A DNA stretch of 64,000 nt from Flavobacterium faecale (GCF_003076455.1 NZ_CP020918.1:3322001-3386000); one strand, 5' to 3'; shown: positions 48,052 to 57,074, numbered from the stretch's first letter. Notes: generated by a model not told the origin, from the sequence alone. Numbers and translations are program-made.

Positions 48052-48861
48052 TTAATGGCTGCTTTTTTCAAACTTCTGCAATCTTTCATGTGCATTGTTC
48101 AAAGTTTTAATATCAAATAATAGTTGATATTTTTTCTTTGTAATAATACTTTCAAAAGTTAAATCCATTCTATTCAATTCCCACATTTTAATAAAACCTG
48201 ATTGAATTTTGTCAGTTCCAGTAAGCATTAATCTTTTTGAAGCTCCAATTGCTCCATAAGATTTGATTAGTGGATATACTAATTCAAATTTAATTTTTGT
48301 GTTTAGTTTTTTAGATTCTTCCAAAGCTCGTATCAAATCTTGTTCTAAATCTTGTTCTAATTTTTCAAATTCTTCTTCAGCAATGTCTGCTCCAATATTT
48401 ACTCTATTTACTAAAAGTTCATTATTGAAGTTCACAACAATTTCTAATAGTTTTTTAAATCTAATACTAAATTGTTTTACTAATAGTTCATTATTACTAA
48501 TTATTACAGATTCGTGATTTTTGTATTCTGCAAAATATGTCCAATTATAAGAACCTGTAAGAATCGTTTCATTGTCAAAAAATGCAAATTTTTCGTGAAG
48601 GAATTTACCCGAATTAGTTTGTAAAATATTAAAATTCCCTCCTACACTAATAAAATCTTTAGGATTCTGCCTTTTATTTACAATATCATCACTAATAATT
48701 ATTTGAATATTTACACCATTTCTTGCTTTTTCAGTTAATAAGCCTAATAATTCTTTATTTGTAAACCAAGCAACTGAAATATAAATTGATGTTTTACTTT
48801 TTAAAATTAATTCTTCTATTGTTTTACCGATGTTTTGAAATGACGCTCTGGTACTTTCCAT
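48052..48861 (-). CDS. PLD-like domain protein (Nuc-type putative nuclease)
   Basis: A 269-residue protein. The N-terminal half is a PLDc_2 domain (about 10-140) with one HKD motif: H-x-K in LHEKFAFFD, then Asn in GSYNWT. The C-terminal half is charged, helical and Leu/Lys-rich with no recognised domain. Single-HKD proteins dimerise to form a nuclease or phosphodiesterase. It is a stand-alone gene, enclosed by the repeat block and the second IS copy, which suggests acquired accessory DNA. The target is unknown. Confidence 0.8.
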   Translation of the reverse strand: MESTRASFQNIGKTIEELILKSKTSIYISVAWFTNKELLGLLTEKARNGVNIQIIISDDIVNKRQNPKDFISVGGNFNILQTNSGKFLHEKFAFFDNETILTGSYNWTYFAEYKNHESVIISNNELLVKQFSIRFKKLLEIVVNFNNELLVNRVNIGADIAEEEFEKLEQDLEQDLIRALEESKKLNTKIKFELVYPLIKSYGAIGASKRLMLTGTDKIQSGFIKMWELNRMDLTFESIITKKKYQLLFDIKTLNNAHERLQKFEKSSH

Positions 48862-48972
48862 AATATATTTTTTTACATTAAAATAACAACAAATTAATAC
48901 ACAATATTTTATGTGTAAATTTCAATTTTAAATATCATCGAAGTTTTTTCATTTAATCAAAAAACCACCTCA

Positions 48973-48977
48973 AAACC
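48973..48977. repeat. Target site duplication AAACC (left) of IS copy 2
   Basis: AAACC at 48973-48977 is repeated at 50296-50300, directly outside the element ends. Confidence 0.8.
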
Positions 48978-49037
48978 TATTTTAGCCCCTTATAAGTTCA
49001 GAGTGATATTCTAAATTTCAAATAGTACATTTGAGAT

Positions 49038-49349
49038 ATGAAATACAAGAAATGGAGTTTAGAAGAGAAGTTGGAAATTTTATCTTCTTGCGAAGATTTA
49101 GGCGTTGTAGAAACCTGTCGTAAATACAGTGTTAGTACAGGAAGTTTGTATAGTTGGAAGAAGAAGCATGAAAAACAAGGAGAGGCAGGCTTAAAAGTTA
49201 CTTATGACGATCGTAGCAAAGAGTTAAAGCAAGCTGAGGAAGAGAACAGAATTCTACGTAAATTATTAGCTAATAAAGAAATTGAACTAGAAATTGGACG
49301 TGAACTTTTAAAAAAAAAGTTTGGGACGTCCGATCCAAGAAAGATTTAG
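49038..49349 (+). CDS. IS3-family transposase OrfA (HTH), copy 2
   Basis: A 103-residue HTH plus coiled-coil protein, identical to the orfA product of copy 1. Its last codons contain the slippery heptamer A AAA AAG at 49313-49319, where a -1 shift would lead into orfB. Confidence 0.93.
   Translation: MKYKKWSLEEKLEILSSCEDLGVVETCRKYSVSTGSLYSWKKKHEKQGEAGLKVTYDDRSKELKQAEEENRILRKLLANKEIELEIGRELLKKKFGTSDPRKI
49313..49319 (+). promoter_or_regulatory. Programmed -1 frameshift site (A AAA AAG)
   Basis: In the orfA frame the bases read A-AAA-AAG, a canonical slippery heptamer. A -1 shift enters a frame that is open (VWDVRSKKDLVDSICSKH...) up to and through orfB, giving an OrfAB transposase. Confidence 0.8.
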
Positions 49350-49399
49350 TTGATAGTATCTGTAGCAAACATAAAATCAGTAAAAGCAAAGTCATTTGT

Positions 49400-50245
49400 A
49401 TGTTAGGTATGAATCAAAGCAGCTATTACCGAAGGCCAAGTCTTGGCAAAAAAGGTAATAAGCCTAGTGTCTTTACTTATAATAAGTTCAAGGGAATGGT
49501 GAGTCAAGAAACTGTTATAGCATCGGTTAAAGAGATTTTAAGCCATGAGTTTATAGACTGCGGATACCGCTTAATGACTTCTTACTTACATCGAGATGGA
49601 TATAAGATTAATCACAAAAAGCTTTACCGAATTATGAAAGAAGAAGGCTTGTTAAAACTCGAAAATAGGATAAACAGGAGTGGTTCTGGGCGTAAGTTTG
49701 TAAAATATAGAAAGGTTATTACTGTTAGGCCGTTTCAGTGTATAGAAATGGATATTAAGATGGTTTGGATTCCTAGTGTAGGTAAAAATGCCTACTTACT
49801 ATCAATCATAGACGTTCATACCCGTAGAATTTTAAAAGATTACTTCTCTTTTTCAATAAAACAGAACAAAGTAATAACATTCCTTTCTGATTTATTTTTA
49901 GAATACCAATACCCTGAAAACGTTGTTATTAGAAGTGATAATGGTAGTCAATTTATTGCCAAAAGTGTTCGTGAATACCTAGGTATAATAGGTGTTCAGC
50001 AGGAATTTACACATGTAGCCACACCTGAAGAAAATGCACATATTGAAGCTTATCATGGAATCCTAAAAAAAGAAGTGTTCCAAAGGGTTGATTATAGAAC
50101 TTTTGGAGAAATTGAACAGATATTAAAAAGGTATGTGATTTTCTATAACAATAATAGGCTGCATGGGCTATTAGGACGTATTACACCAATGGAAAAATGG
50201 AACCAAGATAAAGATCTAATTTTATTGGAAAAATTAACCGCATAA
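49400..50245 (+). CDS. IS3-family transposase OrfB (DDE integrase core), copy 2
   Basis: The 281-residue catalytic part, identical to that of copy 1, with D, D and E in IEMDIKM, IRSDNGSQF and HIEAYHG. It is probably expressed mainly as an OrfAB fusion through the upstream slippage site. Confidence 0.93.
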   Translation: MLGMNQSSYYRRPSLGKKGNKPSVFTYNKFKGMVSQETVIASVKEILSHEFIDCGYRLMTSYLHRDGYKINHKKLYRIMKEEGLLKLENRINRSGSGRKFVKYRKVITVRPFQCIEMDIKMVWIPSVGKNAYLLSIIDVHTRRILKDYFSFSIKQNKVITFLSDLFLEYQYPENVVIRSDNGSQFIAKSVREYLGIIGVQQEFTHVATPEENAHIEAYHGILKKEVFQRVDYRTFGEIEQILKRYVIFYNNNRLHGLLGRITPMEKWNQDKDLILLEKLTA

Positions 50246-50295
50246 TTAATAATCGAAATTTAGAATAATACTCTTGTTTTATAGGGGTCAAAACA

Positions 50296-50300
50296 AAACC
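50296..50300. repeat. Target site duplication AAACC (right) of IS copy 2
   Basis: Matches 48973-48977 and directly abuts the stop codon of iclR (50301-50303 on the minus strand). Confidence 0.8.
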
Positions 50301-51071
50301 CTATCCCCCAATCAATTTATTAATCTCTCCCTGCGCTTCTTTAAGTGCTTCGATAATTTTTTCTCTTGAAATTTCATTATCTATACTAGATGAAAAGACA
50401 GAAACTGCTAAAACGGCATTCAAATCCGAATCATTCAAACCTATTGGAACGGCAAAATCGGTGATACCACTGGTGATATTACTTTCGGCAGAACGGTAAC
50501 CGTCTTTTTGAACTTGTAGAATCGATTCCTTGAATTCTTCCTGTTTTTTCTTGGTCCATTTACTATAATGTTCATCACGACTTAAAAAATCGTTTCGCTT
50601 GTCCTCTAAATAAATCGACAAAAATACCCTGCCCGAAGTAGTCAACGTTAGTGGAAAATGGGTTCCTTCTTCTATCGAAAGTGAAACCGCATTTGGACTT
50701 CGCATTTGGGCTATAATCAACAATTGGTCATTATTGATGATACTTAAATGACAAGACTGCCTGATTTTTTCGGATAAATTTTGCATCGGATAATGCGACA
50801 CTCGTTTCAACTCATCAAAAGGCGTGTGTCGGTGCGAAAGGCTATACATTTTTAAAGACAAACGATACTTTCCCGCATTCGAACCTCTTATTAAGTACCC
50901 TCTTTCTTCCAAGCAAACTAACATTCGGTAAATTTCGCTTGGCGTTTTGCTAATTCCTTGGGCAATTTCTGCTTGCGACAACGGAATCCCTTCAGAAGAT
51001 AAATATTCGAGTATATCTAAGCCTTTATCGAGTGCGGGAGCATTGTATTTTGTATTGTTTTCTTCAGCCAT
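50301..51071 (-). CDS. IclR-family transcriptional regulator
   Basis: A 256-residue regulator starting MAEENNTKYNAPALDKGLDIL. The N-terminal winged helix-turn-helix (about 15-75; LSQAEIAQGISKTPSEIYRML) is followed by an IclR effector domain (VSHYPMQNLSEKIRQSCHLSI; YRSAESNITSGITDFAVPIG; LAVSVFSSSI). The start at 51071 is the family-typical one; an in-frame extension upstream overlaps the operator region. It is divergent from the RhaT/CoA-transferase operon and presumably controls it in response to a pathway acid. Confidence 0.9.
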   Translation of the reverse strand: MAEENNTKYNAPALDKGLDILEYLSSEGIPLSQAEIAQGISKTPSEIYRMLVCLEERGYLIRGSNAGKYRLSLKMYSLSHRHTPFDELKRVSHYPMQNLSEKIRQSCHLSIINNDQLLIIAQMRSPNAVSLSIEEGTHFPLTLTTSGRVFLSIYLEDKRNDFLSRDEHYSKWTKKKQEEFKESILQVQKDGYRSAESNITSGITDFAVPIGLNDSDLNAVLAVSVFSSSIDNEISREKIIEALKEAQGEINKLIGG

Positions 51072-51122
51072 CTTTTGTGTTTTACGAGACAAATTTAATA
51101 AATTTAATCCGCTTCTTGTTTG

Positions 51123-51155
51123 TTTCATATATAAAATATACATTTGTATATGAAT
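51123..51155. promoter_or_regulatory. Putative IclR operator in the divergent iclR-rhaT promoter region
   Basis: Inverted repeat ATATACA-TT-TGTATAT (51136-51151), embedded in outer arms TTCATATA and TATATGAA. It lies between the two divergent starts (51071 and 51185) and resembles 46525-46557 in front of the hydratase operon. Confidence 0.5.
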
Positions 51156-51184
51156 CACAATAACTAACCAACCAAACGCAAATT

Positions 51185-52237
51185 ATGGCAAATCCTTTAT
51201 TAGGTACTTTTATCCACGGAGTTGGAGGTGTATCTGCTTCAACCTGTTATGTTCCCTATCAAAAAGTAAAAAAATGGTCTTGGGATACCTACTGGTTGTT
51301 TCAAGCCAGTTTCGCTTGGTTCATCTTTCCTTTCGTCATCGGATTTCTTACGGTTCCTGATTTATTAGGTGTTTTTGAAAACTCGGATACTACTATTTTA
51401 ATTAACGCTACCTTATTAGGAGCTGTTTATGGATTTGGCGGAATGTGTTTTGGTTTTGCCATTAAACACATTGGGTATTCGTTGACGTACACTATCTCTA
51501 TTGGGATTTCTGCCATTCTAGGAACCATTGTTCCCTTAATTATGCACGGTGAGTTTGTAGAAAAATACAACGCTGCTGGTGGAAGTACCATATTTATAGG
51601 AATGTTTTTGGCCTTAATAGGTATCGCACTTTGCGGTGTTGCTGGCTATAGAAAAGAAGCGGACTTGAAACGAAATGCGGTTGAAGGTGCTAATCTTCCT
51701 TCTTTCGATATGAAAAAAGGGTTGACCTTAACTATTATTGCGGGTGTTTTGTCGGCTGTTTTCGGAATCTCATTAGAAGTGGGTGCTCCCGTAGCCGAGT
51801 TGGCGGGGAAATACGGTGCTGGAAATTACGAAGGAAACGCAAACTTGATTCTTTCCACTTTTGGTGCTTTTGTAACCAATTTGATTTGGTTTCTAATCGC
51901 TGGGATCAAAAACAAAACTTTAAAAGAATTTGTAGATGTAAAAAGCATCGGTGCAAAAAATTACGGTATCAATGCCGGAATGTCCATTTTGAGTGGTGCA
52001 CTTTGGTACGGTCAATTTTTCTTTTATGGTATTGCACACGTACAAATGGGTGCTTACAAATTTGCGAGTTGGGTTATTCATATGTCCATGCTTATCTTCT
52101 TTAGCTATATCATCGGAATTGTTATGAAAGAATGGGTAGCAGTAAGCAAACGAACATATACCACATTACTATATGCTTTAATAATCTTAGTGGTTTCCTT
52201 TTTTGTAATGACTTACGGAAGCATGCAAGGAGAATAA
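51185..52237 (+). CDS. RhaT-like sugar permease (DMT superfamily), copy 2
   Basis: A 350-residue membrane protein with about ten helices and RhaT-family features (GTFIHGVGGVSASTCYVPYQKVKKWSWDTYWLFQA in parts; GAVYGFGGMCFGFAIKHIGYSLTYTIS; GALWYGQFFFYGIAHVQMGAYKFASWVIHMSM). It is the first gene of the IclR-controlled cluster and the only transporter in it, so it probably imports the substrate. The substrate may be a sugar or sugar acid; rhamnose itself is unproven. It differs clearly from the copy at 43140-44171. Confidence 0.87.
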   Translation: MANPLLGTFIHGVGGVSASTCYVPYQKVKKWSWDTYWLFQASFAWFIFPFVIGFLTVPDLLGVFENSDTTILINATLLGAVYGFGGMCFGFAIKHIGYSLTYTISIGISAILGTIVPLIMHGEFVEKYNAAGGSTIFIGMFLALIGIALCGVAGYRKEADLKRNAVEGANLPSFDMKKGLTLTIIAGVLSAVFGISLEVGAPVAELAGKYGAGNYEGNANLILSTFGAFVTNLIWFLIAGIKNKTLKEFVDVKSIGAKNYGINAGMSILSGALWYGQFFFYGIAHVQMGAYKFASWVIHMSMLIFFSYIIGIVMKEWVAVSKRTYTTLLYALIILVVSFFVMTYGSMQGE

Positions 52238-52277
52238 CAAGATAAAAAACAAACTAATAATATAATAAACCAATACA

Positions 52278-53429
52278 ATGGAATCACAACCAATCAAATT
52301 AAAAGGAATTACTTGGAATCACAGTAGAGGTTTTACCTCAATGGTCGCTACGGCACAACGTTTCTCAGAACTGAATCCGAATGTAGAAATTACATGGGAG
52401 AAAAGATCTTTGCAAGCTTTCGCCGATGAGCCTATCGACGAATTAGCAAAACGCTATGACTTATTGGTAATTGACCACCCTTGGGCAGGTTTTGCGGGTA
52501 AAACAAAGGTGATCTTACCGCTAGACGAGTATTTGCCAAAAGCGTTTATAGCTGATTTGGCCGAAAATACGGTGGGGCATTCTCATGTGAGTTACAGTTC
52601 AAACGGTCACCAATATGCCTTAGCGATTGATGCCGCTACTCCAGTGGCCTCTAGCCGTCCGGATATTTTGGAAGCTAAAGGTCTAAAATTACCGACCAAT
52701 TATGACGAACTTTTGGCTTTGGCAAAAAAAGGATTGGTGGTAATGCCAGGTATTCCGCAAGATACATTGATGAATTTCTATATGATGTGTTGCAACTTGG
52801 GCGAAGAAGTTTGTGTGTCCAAAGAACATGTTGTAAGCCAAGAAATTGGTATAAAAGCTTTGCAAATGTTACGTGCCTTAGCTGTAGAAATGGATCCAGC
52901 TATGTACGATTGGAATCCAATTAAAGTCTACGAAGCCATGACTTTGACAGACAACTATGCGTATTGTCCTTGGGCTTACGGATATTCGAATTATAGCCGT
53001 AACGGATATGCACGTAAATTGTTGCATTTTCATGACATGATCGAAATCAATGGCGTCGGTGCTATTTCGACTTTGGGAGGAACTGGATTGGCGGTTTCTG
53101 CACAATCAAAAGAAATTGAAACGGCAATGAAATACCTAGAATATGTTGGTTCAGAAGCAATTCAAAAAACGGTTTTCTTTGACGGTGGTGGACAACCAGG
53201 TCACAGAAAAGCATGGACAGATGAATATACAAACAGCATCACAGCCGATTATTTCAAGAACACATTACCTGGATTAGACAGAGCATTTTTACGTCCTAGA
53301 TACAACGGTCATATGTACTTTCAAGACAGAGCGGGTGCTCCAATCAGAAATTATTTGATGAACGGAGGCGATGAATTGGCTTTATTGCAACAACTAAATG
53401 AGTTGTATTTGAAATCATTAGAAATTTAG
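52278..53429 (+). CDS. Solute-binding-protein homologue without signal peptide, 1
   Basis: A 383-residue protein of the extracellular solute-binding family 1 (sugar ABC transporter) fold. It runs from KLKGITWNHSRGFTSMVATAQRF through YDLLVIDHPWAGFAG, LPTNYDELLALAKKG and ISTLGGTGLAVSAQSKEIETAMKYLEYV. It begins MESQPIKLKGITWN, with no signal peptide, lipobox or hydrophobic start, so it should stay in the cytoplasm. No ABC permease or ATPase lies in the window. It precedes the two CoA-transferase genes; a paralogue follows them. It may bind the pathway substrate or a CoA ester, or be an enzyme on a binding-protein scaffold. Confidence 0.82.
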   Translation: MESQPIKLKGITWNHSRGFTSMVATAQRFSELNPNVEITWEKRSLQAFADEPIDELAKRYDLLVIDHPWAGFAGKTKVILPLDEYLPKAFIADLAENTVGHSHVSYSSNGHQYALAIDAATPVASSRPDILEAKGLKLPTNYDELLALAKKGLVVMPGIPQDTLMNFYMMCCNLGEEVCVSKEHVVSQEIGIKALQMLRALAVEMDPAMYDWNPIKVYEAMTLTDNYAYCPWAYGYSNYSRNGYARKLLHFHDMIEINGVGAISTLGGTGLAVSAQSKEIETAMKYLEYVGSEAIQKTVFFDGGGQPGHRKAWTDEYTNSITADYFKNTLPGLDRAFLRPRYNGHMYFQDRAGAPIRNYLMNGGDELALLQQLNELYLKSLEI

Positions 53430-53433
53430 AAAA

Positions 53434-53520
53434 AGTTTAAAAGAGTTTAAAAGAGTTTAAAAGTTTAAAAATTGTTTTAAAGACTAATCGTTAGTACTTT
53501 AAACTTTAAACAAAAAAAAC
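53434..53520. repeat. AGTTTAAA-type repeats with hairpin
   Basis: Several AGTTTAAA units (AGTTTAAAAG and similar) are followed by a near-perfect hairpin TTTAAAG-ACTAA-TCG-TTAGT-ACTTTAAA. The same motif family stands at 25795-25914. The hairpin may dampen transcription between the first SBP gene and the CoA-transferases. Confidence 0.55.
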
Positions 53521-53537
53521 CTTAAACAATAAAGCAT

Positions 53538-54680
53538 ATGAAACCACTAGAAGGAATTGTAGTACTCGAATTTGCTCAATTTATGGCAGGCCCGTCTGCG
53601 GGATTGCGATTGGCAGATTTAGGGGCAAGAGTAATAAAAATAGAACGTCCGGTTCACGGAGAAGCTGGGAGACAAATTGCATTGAAAAATTTATTTTTGG
53701 ATGGTAGCAGTTTGGTTTTCCACACCGTTAACCGTAACAAAGAATCTTATGCAGCCGATTTGAAAAATCCTGAGGATTTGGAGTGCGTTCGACAATTAAT
53801 AGCCAAAGCCGATGTGATGACCCACAACTTCCGTCCGGGAGTGATGGAGAAAATCGGTTTGGATTATGAAAAAGTAAAAGCCATCAACCCAAAAATGATT
53901 TACGCCACCGTAACCGGTTATGGTACAGAAGGTGCTTGGGTAAAAAAACCAGGACAAGATTTATTGGTACAATCCATGTCGGGTTTTGTCAACTTAACTG
54001 GTAACAAAAACGACGATCCTGTTCCTGTGGGAGCGGCGGTTTCAGATATTATTACAGGTTCGCACTTAGCACAAGGTATTTTGGCTTCAATTTATAAAAG
54101 AACCAAAACAAACCAAGGTGCTTGGGTTGAAGTAAGTTTGCTAGAATCAACTCTTGATTTACAGTTTGAAGTCTTGACAACCTACCTTAATGATGGTAAT
54201 CAAAAACCAATAAGAGCTGAAAAAGGGAATGCAAATCCGTATTTAGGCGCTCCATATGGTGTTTATAAAACCAAAGATAGCTACCTTTCTTTGGCTATGG
54301 GAAATATTTTGAATATGGGAAAAGTGTTAGGCTGTGCACCTATCGCATCGTATATCGACTCAGATTCATGGTTTACAAAAAAAGATGAAATCATGGCTAT
54401 ATTGAGTGATTTTCTTATTCATAAAGAGACACAAGAATGGTTGGATATTTTAGAACCTGCTGGAATTTGGGCTTCTGCGGTTTTCAATTATGATGATTTA
54501 TTGAACCACGAAGGGTATAAAGTTTTACAAATGGATCAAAAGTTGAAATTACTTTCTGGTGAAGAAGTGCATACGTTGCGTTGTCCTATTCGAATGGATG
54601 ACGAAAGGATTTTTGCTCCAAAACCTGCACCAAGAGTCGGACAACACACTGCTGACATTAGAAAAGAATTTAATTTATAA
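53538..54680 (+). CDS. Class III CoA-transferase (CaiB/BaiF family), 1
   Basis: A 380-residue enzyme that moves CoA between carboxylic acids through an aspartyl-CoA thioester. The N-terminal signature is [31 protein letters not shown] in parts; GKPGQDLL-like ([15 protein letters not shown]) follows, and the catalytic Asp is D170 in [15 protein letters not shown]. The C-terminal [24 protein letters not shown] is also typical. It is 17 bp upstream of a paralogue that aligns along its whole length. Substrates are unknown; an acid made from the imported compound is likely. Confidence 0.92.
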   Translation: MKPLEGIVVLEFAQFMAGPSAGLRLADLGARVIKIERPVHGEAGRQIALKNLFLDGSSLVFHTVNRNKESYAADLKNPEDLECVRQLIAKADVMTHNFRPGVMEKIGLDYEKVKAINPKMIYATVTGYGTEGAWVKKPGQDLLVQSMSGFVNLTGNKNDDPVPVGAAVSDIITGSHLAQGILASIYKRTKTNQGAWVEVSLLESTLDLQFEVLTTYLNDGNQKPIRAEKGNANPYLGAPYGVYKTKDSYLSLAMGNILNMGKVLGCAPIASYIDSDSWFTKKDEIMAILSDFLIHKETQEWLDILEPAGIWASAVFNYDDLLNHEGYKVLQMDQKLKLLSGEEVHTLRCPIRMDDERIFAPKPAPRVGQHTADIRKEFNL

Positions 54681-54697
54681 CTGTAATACGAAGAATA

Positions 54698-55837
54698 ATG
54701 AAACCATTACAAGATATATTAATCGTTGATTTGAGTCAGTTTTTATCGGCTCCTTCAGCAACTTTGCGATTAGCCGATTTGGGCGCACGTGTCATTAAAG
54801 TCGAACGTCCAGAAACAGGTGATATTTGCCGTCAATTATATGTTTCGAATGTGATATTAAACGGAGAATCCACTGTTTTTAGAGCTATTAATCGAAATAA
54901 AGAAAGTTTTCAAGCCGATTTAAAGGTCGAAAAAGATAAAGCACAAGTTTTAAAATTAATCGAAAAAGCCGATGTTTTGGTGCACAATTTCCGTCCAGGA
55001 GTGATTGAGCGCTTGGGATTTGATTATGAAACCATCAAAAAAATAAATCCATCTATTGTCTATGGTGATATTTCTGGTTATGGTGATGAGGGTCCGTGGA
55101 AAAGTAAGCCAGGACAAGATTTGCTCGTACAATCCTTATCTGGTGTGACTTGGTTGAACGGGAAAATATCCGATGGACCTGTACCAGTTGGTTTGGCAAT
55201 TGTAGATATCTTGGCAGGAGCCCATTTGGCACAAGGTATTTTGGCTGGATTAATCAAAAAAGCAAAAACTGGCGAAGGTTCAAAAGTATCCATTAGCATG
55301 TTGGAGTCTATTCTTGATTTTCAATTTGAGTCGATTACTACTTTTTACCATGATGGTGGAGCGCCTACTATTCGTCCAGAAAGTAATAGCGCACATGCCT
55401 ATTTAGGAGCACCTTATGGCGTGTACCAAACTGCATCGGGCTATATGTCACTTGCTATGGGAGCTATTCCGTTTGTTGGTGAGTTGATTGGTTGCGGTGC
55501 TTTGTCCGCTTATCCTGAAAGAGAAAGCTGGTTTACAGAACGTAACGAAATCAAGAAAATATTGGCCAATCACCTATTAACAAACACCACAGAACATTGG
55601 CTGAGTTTGTTGGAACCTGCTGATATTTGGTGTGCAAAAATCATGAACTGGGACGAACTTTTTGCTCACGACGGATTCAAGATTTTAGAAATGATTCAGA
55701 AAGTAAAAATGGGAGATGGTTTTGAATACGAAACCACGCGTTGCCCAATAAAAATTGACGGACAATACATGAAATCTAGCTTAGGTTCGCCTGCATTAGG
55801 AGAACACACAGAGGCTATTATCAAAGAAATGTTGTAA
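54698..55837 (+). CDS. Class III CoA-transferase (CaiB/BaiF family), 2
   Basis: A 379-residue paralogue of the preceding protein, with the catalytic Asp at the same number (D170 in [14 protein letters not shown]) and the same motifs ([42 protein letters not shown]). Both copies keep the active site, so the pair may form a heteromer or use different acids. The next gene starts 1 bp after its stop. Confidence 0.92.
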   Translation: MKPLQDILIVDLSQFLSAPSATLRLADLGARVIKVERPETGDICRQLYVSNVILNGESTVFRAINRNKESFQADLKVEKDKAQVLKLIEKADVLVHNFRPGVIERLGFDYETIKKINPSIVYGDISGYGDEGPWKSKPGQDLLVQSLSGVTWLNGKISDGPVPVGLAIVDILAGAHLAQGILAGLIKKAKTGEGSKVSISMLESILDFQFESITTFYHDGGAPTIRPESNSAHAYLGAPYGVYQTASGYMSLAMGAIPFVGELIGCGALSAYPERESWFTERNEIKKILANHLLTNTTEHWLSLLEPADIWCAKIMNWDELFAHDGFKILEMIQKVKMGDGFEYETTRCPIKIDGQYMKSSLGSPALGEHTEAIIKEML

Positions 55838-55838
55838 A

Positions 55839-57074
55839 ATGAGTAAACCAAAATTTAAAATAGCCGTACGTAAATTTGATGCTTTCGAAACTTCCATAGC
55901 AAAAATATGGGACGCTTTTTGCGCCGAAACAGGATGTGATTTTGAGTTGGAAGCAACCGCCTTTGATTTGCACCCTTTGTATGATACTATTTTAAAAAAC
56001 AAAGGTTTAGCTAATGGTGATTGGGATGTATCTTTAATCAATACCGACTGGATTACAGAAGCTTTTGCAACGAATGCCGTCGAAGATTTAACACCTTATA
56101 TCGCTGCAAATTCACCCGCTGATTTCCCTGAAGGTTGGTCGGAGTCATTGCTGTACAAACAACGATTTGAAGGCAAAACCGTTGGATTACCTTTTCATGA
56201 TGGGCCTGAATGTTTGATTTATCGAAAGGATTTATTCGACTCAATGGAAGAGCAAATTACTTTTTATGGTTTACATGGAAAACAATTGGAAGTTCCCAAA
56301 ACTTGGGATGACTTGATGGAAGTGGCCGAATTTTTTAATCGACCGGATCAAGGTTTGTACGGAACCACATTTGCCGCTTATCCTGACGGACACAATACCG
56401 TTTTTGATTTCTGCCTACAGTTATGGACCCGTGGAGGCGATTTATTCGATTTGAATAAAAAAATTAAAATCAATACCCAAATAGCTATCGAAGGTATGGA
56501 GTTTTACCGTTCAGCATTGAAAAATACCAAAGCTATTCACCCCGATTCTCGTGAATTTGATTCGGTTAAGTCCGGAATGGCTTTCGCCAACGGAAACTTG
56601 GCGATGATGGTCAATTGGTTTGGTTTTGCTTCTTTTGGTGAAGTATATCCCGATTCGAAAGTGAAAGGAAAAATCGATGTGACGAACGTTCCTGCAGGCC
56701 CGAATGGCGAAGGAGTTTCTCTCAACGCTTATTGGATGTACGTAATTGGAAAAGGGAGTACCAATAAAGACCTTGCCTACGATTTTATACAATTTGCTGT
56801 AAATGCAAAAAACGATAAACTACTGACTTTGGAAGGTGGAATTGGTTGTAGAAAATCAACTTGGCACGACAAAGAAGTAAACGAACTGGTTCCCTATTAT
56901 TATAAATTGGAAGAATTACATAAAAATACCCGCTCCTTACCCCGCAAAAGCAACTGGTCTGAAATTGCAGATGTAATTGACCAAATTGTTGTGGAAGTTA
57001 TCAATAGCGACAAAAGCATTGCATTGATTTTGGAGGAAGCGCAAGGGAAGATTGATTTGATTGAAGAAGTTTGA
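55839..57074 (+). CDS. Solute-binding-protein homologue without signal peptide, 2
   Basis: A 411-residue family 1 solute-binding-like protein. It begins MSKPKFKIAVRKFDAFETSI, again with no secretion signal. Fold markers include DWDVSLINTDWITEAFATNAV-like substrate-cleft segments, PKTWDDLMEVAEFFNRPDQGLYG, FDFCLQLWTRGGDLFD and VKSGMAFANGNLAMMVNWFGF. It starts 1 bp after the second CoA-transferase, so the two are coupled. The order SBP-CaiB-CaiB-SBP suggests each binding-like protein serves one CoA-transferase. A cytoplasmic location is inferred. Confidence 0.85.
   Translation: MSKPKFKIAVRKFDAFETSIAKIWDAFCAETGCDFELEATAFDLHPLYDTILKNKGLANGDWDVSLINTDWITEAFATNAVEDLTPYIAANSPADFPEGWSESLLYKQRFEGKTVGLPFHDGPECLIYRKDLFDSMEEQITFYGLHGKQLEVPKTWDDLMEVAEFFNRPDQGLYGTTFAAYPDGHNTVFDFCLQLWTRGGDLFDLNKKIKINTQIAIEGMEFYRSALKNTKAIHPDSREFDSVKSGMAFANGNLAMMVNWFGFASFGEVYPDSKVKGKIDVTNVPAGPNGEGVSLNAYWMYVIGKGSTNKDLAYDFIQFAVNAKNDKLLTLEGGIGCRKSTWHDKEVNELVPYYYKLEELHKNTRSLPRKSNWSEIADVIDQIVVEVINSDKSIALILEEAQGKIDLIEEV

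Larger units (their letters stand above)
48978..50295 (+). mobile_element. IS3-family insertion sequence, copy 2 (1318 bp)
   Basis: Same length and the same ends (TATTTTAGCCCC...GGGGTCAAAACA) as the element at 98-1415, in opposite orientation. It carries orfA and orfB and is flanked by AAACC duplications. It is inserted 5 bp beyond the iclR stop codon, so no gene is broken, but iclR is separated from its former downstream DNA. Confidence 0.93.

Noticed and set aside
98..50295. Composite transposon bounded by the two IS3 copies
   Set aside because: Each copy has its own 5-bp duplication (CATAT and AAACC), and housekeeping genes such as fumC, glyA and miaE lie between them, so independent insertions explain the data better.
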